Assembly: GCF_965363235.1 (NCBI RefSeq) | Contig: NC_134839.1 | Location: 71,686,910-71,750,909, forward strand | DNA length: 64,000 nt | From: Mytilus galloprovincialis | Taxonomy: Eukaryota > Mollusca > Bivalvia > Mytilida > Mytilidae | Direction: 5' to 3' | In this document: positions 12,086 to 22,497 of the stretch, in pieces | Numbering within the stretch: the stretch's first letter is position 1 | Layout of the letters: every line of letters begins with the position of its first letter | The notes under the pieces: model-generated | The model's input: the letters and a program-made list of their open reading frames with translations, nothing else | Databases searched by the model: none | Told to the model about the DNA's origin: nothing | Position numbers and translations under genes: made by a program

Positions 12086-13320
12086 GAAGCTTCTGTCTGT
12101 CATATGACCATTGTCCTTGACCTCATTTTAATGGTTCAGTGACTACTTGAAAAAAAAGTTTTTTTTTTATTTTTGTAATCTTCATTTCTCTCTTATTCGT
12201 AATATGATAACTATATTTGGTATGTGCATACCTTGCAAGGTCCTCAACCCCATCAGACAGTTTTCACTTAACCTCAACCTAATTTCATGGATCAGTGAAC
12301 AAGGTTAAGTTTTGGTGGTCAAGTTTTCTCGTTTGAATTGTTTAACATCTGTTGTTTCGGGCCTATTATAGCGGACTATGCAGTATGGGCTTTGCTCATT
12401 GTTGTAGGCTGTATGGTAACCTATAGTTGTTAATTTCTGTGTCATTCATTTTCTTTTGGAGATTTGTCTCATCAGCAATCACCACATATTCTTCTTTCTA
12501 TCTTAGATACTTGTATGGAAGGATTGTAAGGTGTACATGTCCAACTGGCAGGTGTCAACTGACCTTAACCTTATTTTCATGGGTTCAGAGGTAATAGTTA
12601 AGTTTTTGTTTTGTCCATTTTTCTTACACTGTATGCAATAGGTCTACTATATTTGGTGAATGGAATGATGTTAAGGTGAGCATATCCAACTGGCAGGTGC
12701 CATCTGACTCATTTTCATGGTTTAGTGTTTTTTTTCTAGTTTCGGGTTTTAGGTAAAAAATTCAAGTTCTCTTCCTTAGTCTAGAATTGCTGTTAACTCA
12801 ACTACAACCAAATGCAATATTTAATTTTACTTCCAACTGATAACTTGAAGCAATCTTTACCATTCAGTACTTACAAGCACTTTGATTTTTATCTAATACT
12901 ATATGCAACTATATTTGGTGTATGGAAATATTTTATGATGTAATTGTCAGTCTGGAAGGTTTTATTTGACCTTTACCTCATTTCAGGGTTCATTGCTCAG
13001 TGTTAAATATTTGTGTTTTGGTCTGTTTTTCTTTAATTATAAGCAATTGGTCAACTTAATCTGTTGTGTGTATTCATTGAAAGCTGTACATGTTTGCCTG
13101 GCATCGTTCATCTGACAATGACCTCATTTTCATGGTCCATTGGTCAATTCAGTATTTTCTTGGTTAAGTCTGTTATAGAAGCTATAAGCAATATGTCAAC
13201 TATGTTTAGTGCATTGAATGATTGTAATATGTACATGAATTCTTGTTTGGTTCATATGACCTTGACCTCATTTTCTTGGATCATGTCAAGTTTATATGAT
13301 AGTTGTAGAAAAGCATTATA
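12086..13320 (+). repeat. degenerate tandem repeat with TGACCTTGACCTCATTTTCATGG core
   Basis: Diverged units of roughly 170-240 bp share ATATTTGGTGTATGG, GTACATGTCCAACTGGCAGGTG and TGACCTTGACCTCATTTTCATGG. Cores lie near 12116, 12270, 12560, 12705, 12970, 13110 and 13260. The 85-codon frame at 13064-13321 is only a readthrough of this repeat. The core holds two adjacent TGACCT half-sites. Confidence 0.65.
12369..12500 (+). mobile_element. SINE-like/short dispersed element fragment
   Basis: The segment from AGCGGACTATGCAGTATGGG to ACCACATATTCTTC is the same family as 25571-25703 and overlaps in its 3' part with 52780-53105 and 49405-49572. I recognise it as one of the most abundant short bivalve repeats. 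It interrupts the surrounding degenerate tandem array. Confidence 0.65.
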
Positions 13321-14151
13321 ATTAGGACTATCAACATAATATCAATGGTAAGTAAAGTAGGAGAGATAATTCAGCGTGTGCTTTCTTGATAAATTTTACA
13401 GTAATGGAAAATACAACTGATCTCCATCTATAATATTTTACATGGACTTTTGATAGCTAAATCAAAGACAGATAGTTTTGGCATTTCTGCTTTGAAACTT
13501 TTGGATTTTATCCTCAGGTTTCTTTAGTTTTTTTGTTTCACAAAGTTTTTTGATTTCAAGAGTGTATCCTTTATTGTTTAAGGAATGTGTTGTAAACACT
13601 GATTTCTGTATCATATGTCAATATCGGAATATGAAACCACTAGGCCAATCATTACGAAAGTTCACCAAGAAAAACTGACAGCTATGAATAGCACAATAAT
13701 GTTAAAAGTGGCCATGGCTCAATCTAAAATGATTTTCAAAAATAAAGTTTTTACTGACTTTATTGGTTTAACTTCAGTAATTTACAATTGCTTTAATTCA
13801 TTCAATAATGTATTTTACAAGTTCAGTTTTTCGTCTCCACATTCACACTGTTACAATACAAAGATTTTACAATTTTCAAGACAATATATTCTTTACAATA
13901 TCATATGTTGTTTTGCAAGTGGTCATGGTCTATCAGTTCAATATAAATATTATCAATAAATTTTCTAAGAATTGGACTGTTTCAACAATCTATATTGGTT
14001 TCATAGGTTGAAACAGATTGATTCAAGTGATTTTTTCAAGAGTTTTACATCAGGTTTTTCCTGAACTTTAAATATCTTTTAAATGGCTTTTGATAAAATT
14101 AACATATAATTGAACGTTTACAAGAAACTTGAGATCGTCATCTCATTATCA
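13321..14151. other. intergenic, no gene recognised
   Basis: A 114-codon frame at 13615-13959 is AT-driven, has no recognised domain and has no splice or promoter context. Nothing else stands out. Confidence 0.4.
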
Positions 14152-14157
14152 TTTATT
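14152..14157 (-). terminator. GATAD1 polyadenylation signal candidate
   Basis: TTTATT on + is AATAAA on the minus strand, 39 nt past the GATAD1 stop codon. It implies a very short 3' UTR. Confidence 0.5.
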
Positions 14158-14195
14158 TCAAGTATACAAAATAGAAACTAAAAAAATAATTTTCA

Positions 14196-14485
14196 TCATG
14201 AATCCACTTCCATTTTTTCTACCGGTTTCTTTTCTACTTTTTTCTCTTTAACTTTTGTTGGTTTAGTTTCTGCTGGCTTTTCTTTTTTAACAGTCTTCAC
14301 ATTGAATACTTCTTCTATTGATTGTAATGGCTTTATAAGATTTTCTGTTGTTGTCCATATATAACATAAATCTGGTTTCTGTGATACAGTTGGATAAGGT
14401 CCACTTGAACACTTGAAATACTCTGATGGAGCATGACATACAAACTCCATATACTCCATACTCCTGGGTAAATCTTCCTCTGGGC
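14196..14485 (-). CDS. GATAD1: GATAD1 exon 4 (C-terminus)
   Basis: Acceptor TTTTAG; the exon completes Gly and runs PEEDLPRSMEYMEFVCHAPS to a lysine-rich end EKMEVDS and stop at 14196. The MEY.EFVCHAPSEYFK part is strongly conserved; the tail is not. Confidence 0.92.
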
Positions 14486-17400
14486 CTAAAATTGGAAAAA
14501 TAAACAAATAAATTATATGTATGTCTTTTGTGGAAACATATTTAACCTTCTAGAAAACCTGAAAAAATTCTCTAGTAATTTTTTTTAAACAAGGTGCACA
14601 TATTCAATGTTTATTCATTCATTCTAGAATTCTAAAGGCTCTGGGTAAAAACCAGGAATTATTATGCAAACTGGATACAAATTGATGCTTTCAATTTACA
14701 GCAAATAAAAAAACAATGAGATTTTAATGGCAGTAAGACTTCTGATACATGTACCAATAAACATGATAATTATAATACTGATCAAAATAACTATAAACAT
14801 AAACATGAGTTTTCTACTGTTATAACATTTTTTTCAAGTAACATGTTAATTTCATCAATAATTTTCATATTTATCAACCATACATTGTAATTCCTTTCAT
14901 TTTCTATGTCAAGACCATCTTGAATATGTATTACTTTTATTTATACCTTGGACTCTTTCCACTTGCATTCATTATTGAGATAGTTCCCTTATTACTAGCA
15001 TCAAACTTTAGAATAGCAAAACATACACGTATTTAAAATCTCAGGTTAAGACCAAATACATACCCATTATATATGTGGTGGGATCAAAGTTCCCTTCTTG
15101 ACTATTCTGTGTTGGTAATAACCATGAAATTACTGCTGACTTTTCATTATACTGGTCCTGCATAAAACCTCTAATCTGTGCGTAATACACAGACAGGTCA
15201 TGGTCTACTAAGGAGACTACATCCCCAACCTGGTAATACATTCCCTGTAAGATAAATGTGGAGTATGTTAATAATACAGGGACAGGTCATGGTCTACTAA
15301 GGAGATTACATCCCCAACCTGGTAATACATTCCCTGTAAAATAAATGTGGAGTATACACAGACAGGTCATGGTCTACTAAGGAGACTACACCCCCAACCT
15401 AGTATTACATTCCCTGTAAGATAAATGTGGAGTATGTTGATAATACAGGGACAGGTCATGGTCTACTAAGGAGACTATATCCCCAACCTAGTAATACATT
15501 CCCTGTAAGATAAATGTGGAGTATACAGACAGGTCATGATCTACTAAGGAGACTACACCCCAAACCTAGTTATACATTCCCTGTAAGATAAATGTGGAGT
15601 ATACACAGACAGGTCATGGTCTACCAAGGAGACTACACCCCCAACCTAGTAATACATTCCCTGCAAGATAAATGTGGAGTATACACAGACAGGTCATGGT
15701 CTACTATTAAAGGAGACTACATCCCCAATCTAGTAATACATTCCCTGTAAGATAAATGTGGAATACACAGACAGGTCATGGTCTACTAAGGAGACATCCC
15801 CAACCTGGTAATACATTCCCTGTAAGATAAATGTGGAGTATGTTGATAATTTGTATTAAATGTAGATATGGTACTGTGTATACATTGTACATGATTTCAA
15901 TACAGATGCAATAGGATAAAGCTGTCCTCTGACATCATTTATGACTTCTGGCTTTGCCACCATTTCATGACATAAAATGAAATAGAGAAGTTCTATCATC
16001 TGAAATTGAATTTTGAAAGCAAAGCATTGAATATGGTATCAGGATTTGCTCTCACAAATGGAAATTACTATATGTTCAATCTTTATTTTCTTTTTTAACA
16101 AATAAACTATGACTCTGTGTACATAAATTTGAAAAGTACGTAACAAAAATGCAGCCAGATGTATTTTTTATTGTGACATCCTATGAAAAAGGCCTCAGGC
16201 TGAAATGCAGAACTTGAGCTTCGTCTTGGACATTGTTGGTGTATCAATATATTCAATTAATTTTCTCTAAAATTCAGAATTGCACATTTAAAGATACCTT
16301 TTCAGTGTTCCAGCTAGGATTTGAAAATAGAGGGGCGCGTTTTTAAAAAGGGCACTTTAGCGCGTTCTCACTGAAAAAAATCAAATACTTTATATTACCA
16401 CATAAAGACATATTTCTTGATGCATGGTGGGTCTAAGATGAATTTGCAACGCGATGCGCTGCGTTGTTTTGTAGAATTATTTTTATTACACTTGTGAAAT
16501 GAATTGTGCATGTCAGTTTAAAAACTTCACATAAATCTGCAATACAGTCAGGAACAATACTTAACATTTTCTCTGAAGGCCAGCCTGGATCCAAAAGTTT
16601 TTTCAAGGGCCCTGTAGAATTTTTTTAGGCCTTACCAGGTTTGTTTTTACTGCAGGCACATACATACTAATAGTCTTGAATGTTCTTATATAAAAGCCAA
16701 AAATATATATGTTTGAAATACCTTATACATGTAGCTTGTTTCTTATTATGATGGAAATAATAAAGGAATTAAATAAACATGAGTTTTTCAGAATTAAAAT
16801 CCATTTAACCATGTATTTTCAGACTGGTAAACTTCATATATATTTGTAATATTATTGAAAAAAAACAAAAAAAAACAGCCCCCCTTTCCATACCCCTAGA
16901 TGTAAATTATTTTAATAAAAAAAGTATTATCAGTTTCACCCCAAGAAATTATTATAATTTTTCATGAATGAATCTTAGCAGTTGTAATCAAAATGATTTC
17001 CAAAATGAAATTCCTACTGTCTATAAATAACAATGAAATGTAACTGTTTCCTGTTAATAAGGGGTTTCCCGAATTTTCCCGCCAAAAAGCACATGGCTTT
17101 CAACAATTGTAAACAAAGCATTCAATTTGTGATCATGGATTACAGTTTTAATTAATTTAATTTGGATATAGATATTCAACTTAAGGTACAGTCAAGCAAT
17201 GTTTTTACTTTCTTCTGGATTAAAACTAGTTTGAAAGATCAGTTTAAAAAATAAAAACATCAAAACAAAAACGATGTGAATTGTGAATATTCAGTGACCC
17301 ATAAATTTTTTTAACTCTGCTACGGAGGTCAAAGTTACATCATGTTTCATGCATTTTGCGTGTTGACCTATTGGAATGATTCTTTTTAAATGACATAATA

Positions 17401-20400
17401 AATAACAAATACAATAGAAATGAACATCGTTCACATTTATTTTATAAATTATATTTTGCATCGTCAGGTGTTAAAATAATCAATTCATTTAACTTCGATG
17501 TTTGGTGCTTCAGGGTAAAGGGATTAGACAGGGTCGTAAATTTCACCTGATTAAGTAATTGACTCTAATCAAAAAGGTGATTATAATCAGGTAACAAGTG
17601 TCAACAATTTTAATCTGTTGTCTTAATGAAGTGTGTGTATAAAGAACTCAACAAAATGGCGACGATATGAGGAAAAAAGATTGTTTTTTAAACTTTTTTT
17701 CAAAAGGGCACAGAGGGGCGCAGGGGCGCTTAAAAAAGGCAGAGGGGCGCAAAATTTCGGGGGCGGGGCGCGGCGCCCCTCCATTTCATGCTAGCTGGAA
17801 CACTGCCTTTTAATTACCAAGTATTGTTTCAATAATCCAAACTTTGAAAAATGCATTTTATTGCAGTGTTTAAGTGAATTGTTAATTTTAATTGCTATAC
17901 ATTCATATTGCTAAATAAACACCGTACAGGGTCATGCCATAAACACTTATAAAATTGAAAGGACTGATTATTGTTACATAAACAAATCTGTGTTCTAATC
18001 TGAATAATTACTTATTAATTAGTGACAGAACATGTACATTATTTAAATGTGATGTTTCTTTAATACATGTAATTGTTAATTCTTAATAGGAGCTATATTC
18101 ATTTTAAATATCTTATTAAATGTATTGCATTTGTGTTTATCACTGAATCCTCTTTAAAATTCAGACAAATATTTTATATTACCCAGTATTGCCCAGTATT
18201 ACCCACTAAAACCCAGTAAAGCCCGGATTTTCCCAGTATTTCCCACTGGGCTGGGCAATACTCATAAAACCCAGGTTTTTGCCAACCCTGAAAATTCAAA
18301 AGACTTGTTATTCATGTTATTAGTCTGCGCAAGAGGATGACATTCAAAAAATTGTCTCCTTAGTGTTAATTATTCAGAATCTGGCATTTCACCTAAGTAT
18401 AATGACATAATATGACTGATGTATATAAACATTTATAAGATGTTTGTATTTGCTTGAACAATTAACAGACATTCATTGGTATCAATAATCATGAAAGAGT
18501 AACCAAGCCAAATTAAACAACACTTAGCCATAGAACTTGTAAGAGCTGTATATTGTTAGAAAATTAAGGGAATCTCTATTTTAAAAAAACAACATATGAA
18601 ACATACAAATTTATACCTCCACAAGTCAAAAACAAAATTATACTTTTTTATGTCTGAGCACTGATATGATCTTTCAAAAGCAGAGGTCAAAATGGACACT
18701 ATTGTATCATAGATCTATAACCCTTTATTTGGTTGAGGCATTGCGAACATGTTAACTTGTGAGTTATAGGGTACTAATGATACCCAGTTTAGGGCTGCTA
18801 TAAGTATTCTATAAACTGGAATTTGATGATTGCAAAATCCCATTACGTAGTATAGAAAACTCCCATGTACATGTAGGTTGATTTCACATCTAAAGAAGCT
18901 CTTACTTGTAGTTCCTGAGGAAAATGAGACCAACATAAATAAATGGCTATTACGGTATATGTTAATATTTTGCAAAAAGTAAGTGGATGAGATCTGAAAA
19001 TGCATCCATAATATAGCATGATCATATGAAACTTGATACCAAAATTTGAACCTGACAAAAGTGCTACCAAAAGTGACGGACTTAAGAAATAGATAGTAGG
19101 ATGAACAGATTAACCAGTATACATATACATTGTATGCCTACTCCTTTTAAAAAGAGGGGGTATGATAAGAAAGACCTGCACATAATACATAGTTTTAAAA
19201 ATACTCTACATAAATATAAAATGAACCATTCAAAGGGCCCTGTGAAATTAAATAAAAGATTGTGCAATACAAAAATCCTTATTAAAATCTATCTTTAATT
19301 TCATATTATTTCTATTGAGAAATTAATACTTTTGAAGAAGATTTTCATTTATATGCCATGTCATGCATGTGTACTACATGTAGGTAGATTTAGATAAGTT
19401 TACTTTGCAATGAAAAAAAGTTGTAGATAAATTGGATAAATAGACAGAAAGAATTCCTTAAGATGTTTTAGCAGGCTTTCAGTAAATGCAGTATACCGCC
19501 ATCAAGTACAAACAAATAAAGGGCACCTTAAGACAGAGAAATGTGTACCCATTTAATATGCAGTGGTGTCATATGAAACCAGTTAATTCAATTAACTTTA
19601 ATTACATATAATATAAAACAGATATATTATATTTACATTGTGTCCTCTATATATATGTATTTGTACATGTAGACATTGTATGAAGTATGAACTTACATCA
19701 TGAAAAACACTTTCCCCAGTTACTACTGTGGCTACTGCAGTTGGCGCTTTGAGAGGTTGCTGAAAAGTTAAAATCATCATTCAATCAGCATTGATTTATA
19801 AAAAAAAAAGAAGGTATTTTAAAAACTCACTTTATAAGAAATTCAGTACAATCAGTACATGTATGTGATCATGAATCGATATTTCAGAGATAACTGTATT
19901 GTATTTGAAGTTTAAGTACGTCCATTGGTAGTTTTACTGTCGCAAATTTAGTTTATCTGGCGACGCGTAGCGGAGACAGGTAAACAGGTATTTGCGACAG
20001 TAAAACTACCGATGGACGTCCGCAAAAGCTTCAAATACAATACAGTTATCACTATTCAAATGCAAAACAAGTTTATAACTAAATTTAAATAATTATTTCA
20101 GTGTAAAATCTACATTAAAGAAAATTCCGCGAAATGATGTTATCTTCTTTGGTCCCTTCACCAGGTGACGTCATATGTATACTTCGGAAGTTCTGGCGTC
20201 AAACATAAACACCTGGTATTTTCTGGCTTCTGTGCCGCTTCAGAATATAATAAAATTTGATAAAAAGAGGATTTTTAGGTGTAACATGTGAGTTTTTTGG
20301 CTTATTATTGTAGAAATTACATGTCAATACATTCAGCAATTCAAAATGTCAGCTTCCTTAGTAACAGACAAGGAGATAGAGAATTTTACGCTAACTGTCA

Positions 20401-20944
20401 TCCAATTAAGCAGAACCACTTCCTTAGTAACAGACAAGGAGATAGAGAATTTTACGCTAACTGTCATCCAATTGAGCAGAACCATAGTTTATATGTATCT
20501 AAAATCTACTTTTAAGAAGTCTGGAGATGACAGATATGACAGAAGAAATTAAGTTATTTTCAAAGTTGAGTTTAATTAACCAGTTGCAGATAATAGACAG
20601 AACCAATTTAACTATATTTATAATTTAACTATATTTGCACTTACACTTTTCTTAAAAACAACACGTCGACTCCTCCCCTTTGTAGCTAGAGCTCTCGTTG
20701 CTGATATGAACTTGTGTTTCGATGGCTTTATCCTAGAACTCTTTCTGAGTGTTGGACCATTACCATTTCCATTTGATTTGATGCCTGTTAAAGTTCCATT
20801 CTGAATTTCATTCGTCTGAATGCCACTCTCGTTCTGTTTAATATAACAAGCATTGCATAATGGATCACCGCTAGTCGCTCTTCTCCACAGCGTCGAAACA
20901 TTGCAATCACATGAAATGCAGACTGGTTTCGCCCCTAGTGGCAT
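14196..20944 (-). CDS. GATAD1: GATAD1, GATA zinc finger domain-containing protein 1 (complete, 4 exons)
   Basis: Coding exons 20645-20944, 19697-19759, 15064-15244 and 14196-14485 splice to a 277-aa protein; the vertebrate protein is of similar length. Residues 9-33 form a C-X2-C-X17-C-X2-C GATA-type zinc finger. A basic stretch follows, then the conserved YYQVGDVVSLVD..YYAQIRGFMQDQY region and FDPTTYIMGPEEDLP..MEYMEFVCHAPSEYF. All introns are GT-AG and the phases agree (0, 0, 1). The start is fixed by an in-frame TAG three codons upstream. In vertebrates GATAD1 is a nuclear chromatin factor of the EMSY/KDM5A/SIN3B complex linked to H3K4me3; I infer the same role. The lysine-rich tail (about 245-277) is unlike the vertebrate end. 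Intron 2 holds a transposon, and the intron flanking exon 3 holds a minisatellite built from that exon. Confidence 0.93.
15064..15244 (-). CDS. GATAD1: GATAD1 exon 3 (181 bp)
   Basis: Acceptor ATCTTACAG, then GMYYQVGDVVSLVDHDLSVY through NFDPTTYIM, donor GTATGT after one base of the next codon. This is the most conserved part of the family outside the zinc finger. Its first 50 or so bases and its acceptor have been multiplied into the adjacent tandem array. Confidence 0.92.
15188..15850 (-). repeat. minisatellite derived from GATAD1 exon 3 and its splice acceptor
   Basis: Eight copies of a unit containing CAGGTCATGGTCTACTAAGG and ACATTCCCTGTAAGATAAAT start at about 15194 (within the true exon), 15283, 15363, 15452, 15530, 15610, 15690 and 15772, giving periods of 78-89 bp. 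On the minus strand each unit carries the acceptor (CTTACAG, or CTTGCAG in one) followed by about 50 bases of exon 3. Copies 3-7 contain CTAG where exon 3 has CCAG, giving an in-frame TAG if spliced. Copy 2 meets a TAA at its far end. Only the copy at 15244 continues into the full exon. Confidence 0.92.
15851..16302 (-). other. GATAD1 intron 2, segment between array and transposon
   Basis: AT-rich intron sequence; I see no exon, RNA or repeat in it. Confidence 0.5.
16303..17805. mobile_element. non-autonomous DNA transposon, 1.5 kb, CAGTG..CACTG ends
   Basis: The left end CAGTGTTCCAGCTAG and the right end CTAGCTGGAACACTG are 15-bp inverted repeats. The homology continues inward through AGGGGCGC..GCGCCCCT. 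A perfect 6-bp direct repeat, CCTTTT, flanks the element at 16297-16302 and 17806-17811, consistent with a target-site duplication. The interior is AT-rich and has no transposase frame. The ends look hAT-like, but hAT elements make 8-bp duplications, so I leave the superfamily open. It sits in GATAD1 intron 2. Confidence 0.85.
17812..19696 (-). other. GATAD1 intron 2, remainder
   Basis: AT-rich intron. A local low-complexity block at about 18179-18285 repeats ACCCAGTATT/GCCCAGTATT and ends TTTCCCACTGGGCTGGGC. Small overlapping frames on both strands at 18715-19298 show no domain or splice logic. Confidence 0.5.
19697..19759 (-). CDS. GATAD1: GATAD1 exon 2 (63 bp)
   Basis: Acceptor TTTTCAG, 21 codons QPLKAPTAVATVVTGESVFH plus Asp, donor GTAAGT. 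It is phase 0 at both ends, so skipping would keep the frame. It aligns with the vertebrate IKAPESVSTIITAESIF segment. Confidence 0.9.
19889..20050. repeat. foldback (inverted-repeat) element in GATAD1 intron 1
   Basis: GATAACTGTATTGTATTTGAAG at the left is mirrored by CTTCAAATACAATACAGTTATC at the right, and GTAGTTTTACTGTCGCAAAT by ATTTGCGACAGTAAAACTAC. The arms are about 59-61 bp around a 42-bp centre containing GGCGACGCGTAGCGGAGAC. It would form a strong hairpin in RNA or DNA and is probably a MITE or foldback transposon. Confidence 0.8.
20353..20484 (+). repeat. 66-bp tandem duplication, in frame
   Basis: CTTCCTTAGTAACAGACAAGG and the rest of a 66-bp unit occur twice (20353-20418, 20419-20484) with one or two differences. 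The period is 22 codons, so a 68-codon frame at 20346-20552 repeats SLVTDKEIENFTLTVIQLSR twice. I do not recognise the peptide. It lies antisense in GATAD1 intron 1 and may be a pseudogene scrap. Confidence 0.75.
20645..20944 (-). CDS. GATAD1: GATAD1 exon 1 (zinc finger)
   Basis: Encodes residues 1-100, from MPLGAKPVCISC to RRVVFKKS. The donor GTAAGT starts at 20644. An upstream in-frame TAG (TAG CTT ATT ATG) makes this Met the start. The opening MPLG.KP.C also matches the vertebrate N-terminus. Confidence 0.92.
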
Positions 20945-21162
20945 AATAAGCTATAAATTAGTGTTTTCAACAGGAAAAAAATAATTGAGAATAAAGAAAC
21001 AGGGGAGATAATAATTATAATCAATGTTAACTGAGCGGTTTTAAAATGAACAGCTTTTCCTTAAATAAAAACGTAACAAAGAGTAAGAGTTCTAACATGC
21101 AGGACCTGTAATAGGTATGTCTGCTCCGACTTCGACCCGTATTTAAAAATGTGCGATCATTA
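20945..21162 (-). promoter_or_regulatory. 5' flank / 5' UTR of GATAD1
   Basis: Immediately upstream of the GATAD1 start codon. No TATA box position can be fixed. The promoter is inferred only from location. Confidence 0.3.
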
Positions 21163-21268
21163 ATAGTTATCCCATAAGGACGCGGTGTGTCAGTGTAAGA
21201 TCATCCCGATGGCCGGAGGCCAGAGGGTGATCTTACACTGACACACCAAGTCCGAATGGGATAACTAT
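21163..21268. repeat. 106-bp foldback upstream of GATAD1
   Basis: ATAGTTATCCCAT..GGTGTGTCAGTGTAAGATCA at the left is mirrored by TGATCTTACACTGACACACC..ATGGGATAACTAT at the right, around GATGGCCGGAGGCCAGAG. The inner stem of about 23 bp is perfect. It lies about 220 bp upstream of the GATAD1 start codon and could be a MITE; a regulatory role is only a possibility. Confidence 0.8.
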
Positions 21269-21678
21269 TTTACATCCCAGCTGTTTTAGATTAGACGAAA
21301 AACCATTTACAATTCATAAAATCTAGTTTAGAACGCCACACAACCATTATAATATACTTTATATATTACTATATGATGTATACCCTTTATGACCCCCTAA
21401 CACGATGAGTAGATATCAAACAATCTCAACTCGCCCCACTGGAAAATCGTCCCACACTATATCGCCACTTTATGAAAAAATCGCCCCACTCTTGTAACCG
21501 ACTCGCCCAACTTTAAAAAAGTGTAAAATCAAATTGAACAATCAGTCTGACAACTCATTTATTTAACGAAAAGGGTTTAAACCCCACTGAGTAAAGGTCT
21601 GCCAACTCGCCCCAGTTATAAAAATATCTTGCTTCCTTTAAGTATGTTAAATTTCTGATAGTTCGTATCCAGTCGTCC
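21269..21678. other. intergenic stretch with CGCCCCAC motifs
   Basis: Repeated CTCGCCCCACT-like words occur near 21430, 21480, 21505 and 21605, suggesting a diverged short repeat. No gene is seen. Confidence 0.35.
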
Positions 21679-21733
21679 TGGTGAAGTGGTATGTGTCGTG
21701 GCTTGATATGCTAAAGGTCTTGAGTTCGAATCC
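21679..21733 (+). promoter_or_regulatory. tRNA-like internal pol III promoter (A box and B box)
   Basis: TGGTGAAGTGG at 21679-21689 fits an A box and GTTCGAATCC at 21724-21733 fits a B box, 45 nt apart as in tRNA genes and tRNA-derived SINEs. The flanking bases do not form an acceptor stem and the T stem is poor, so this is not an intact tRNA. A tRNA pseudogene or a SINE head is likely. Confidence 0.35.
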
Positions 21734-22115
21734 CAGCATATACACTGGATTTTTTCTACGTGAATTTTGATAGATAGTCATCTCCGTATAATTAATTATA
21801 AGTTTTATACTGGATTTGACATTCCCGCCAAAATGTTACAGAACAAAGGAAAGCATGCATAACAAAGAAACTTAAACTGGGGTGATCCCGCTCACAAGTT
21901 TATTTTCTGGACAATTTTTTTCTTTTTCGCCTATGGCGAAAAACAATTTATTTTTTTCGCGACAAGTCGAAAACATTTTTTTTTCTTTCAATTTTAGCAT
22001 AACATATAGTGGCAGCTGAGGGTGAAACAAACATTTTTTTTTTCTCAAAATCAAAAACAAATTATTTTTTTCTCCAAAAACTGGAAACAAACTTTTATTT
22101 CCAAAAAAACCATAG

Positions 22116-22140
22116 CCCCCCCCCCCCCCCCCCCCCCCCC
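22116..22140 (+). repeat. C25 homopolymer
   Basis: Twenty-five uninterrupted C residues follow CATAG. The stretch before it (21900-22110) is rich in T-runs and A-runs with partly mirrored motifs. Length in an assembly is unreliable. Confidence 0.85.
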
Positions 22141-22180
22141 AGAAAATCAAATGGTTGCTGCCTTATCACAGCACTCAAAG

Positions 22181-22292
22181 CACAGGCACTTGTCTCAGAA
22201 AAAAAATTTCCTATATATACCTTAATATAACATTGTTATATTAAGGTATATAGGAATTTTTTTTTCTGAGACAAGTGCCTGTGACTCAAAGC
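22181..22292. repeat. near-perfect palindrome, about 110 bp
   Basis: CACAGGCACTTGTCTCAG with an A-run, then TTTCCTATATATACCTTAATATAAC, is mirrored by GTTATATTAAGGTATATAGGAA, a T-run and CTGAGACAAGTGCCTGTG, with almost no spacer. It lies just after the C25 tract and would form a cruciform or a long hairpin. Confidence 0.85.
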
Positions 22293-22497
22293 TAACTATA
22301 TTAGTTTTATAGTAATATAAATATTTTTTTTATAGTTTTTTACCAGGATGTTAAAATCTTTAAAATTGAATCTTTTATAACCATGAAAATGTTTGCCTTG
22401 CTCATCTAGCCCTGGGAATCCATGCATTGATGCAGATAATCATATATCACTATTTTTATAAATTATATTTACTTTCTGTGTGGCACTTTGTCAAAAG

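Noticed and set aside
13615..13959. 114-codon frame
   Set aside because: No recognised domain, AT-rich and isolated.
21679..21750. Intact tRNA gene
   Set aside because: Acceptor and T stems do not pair; only the promoter boxes fit.
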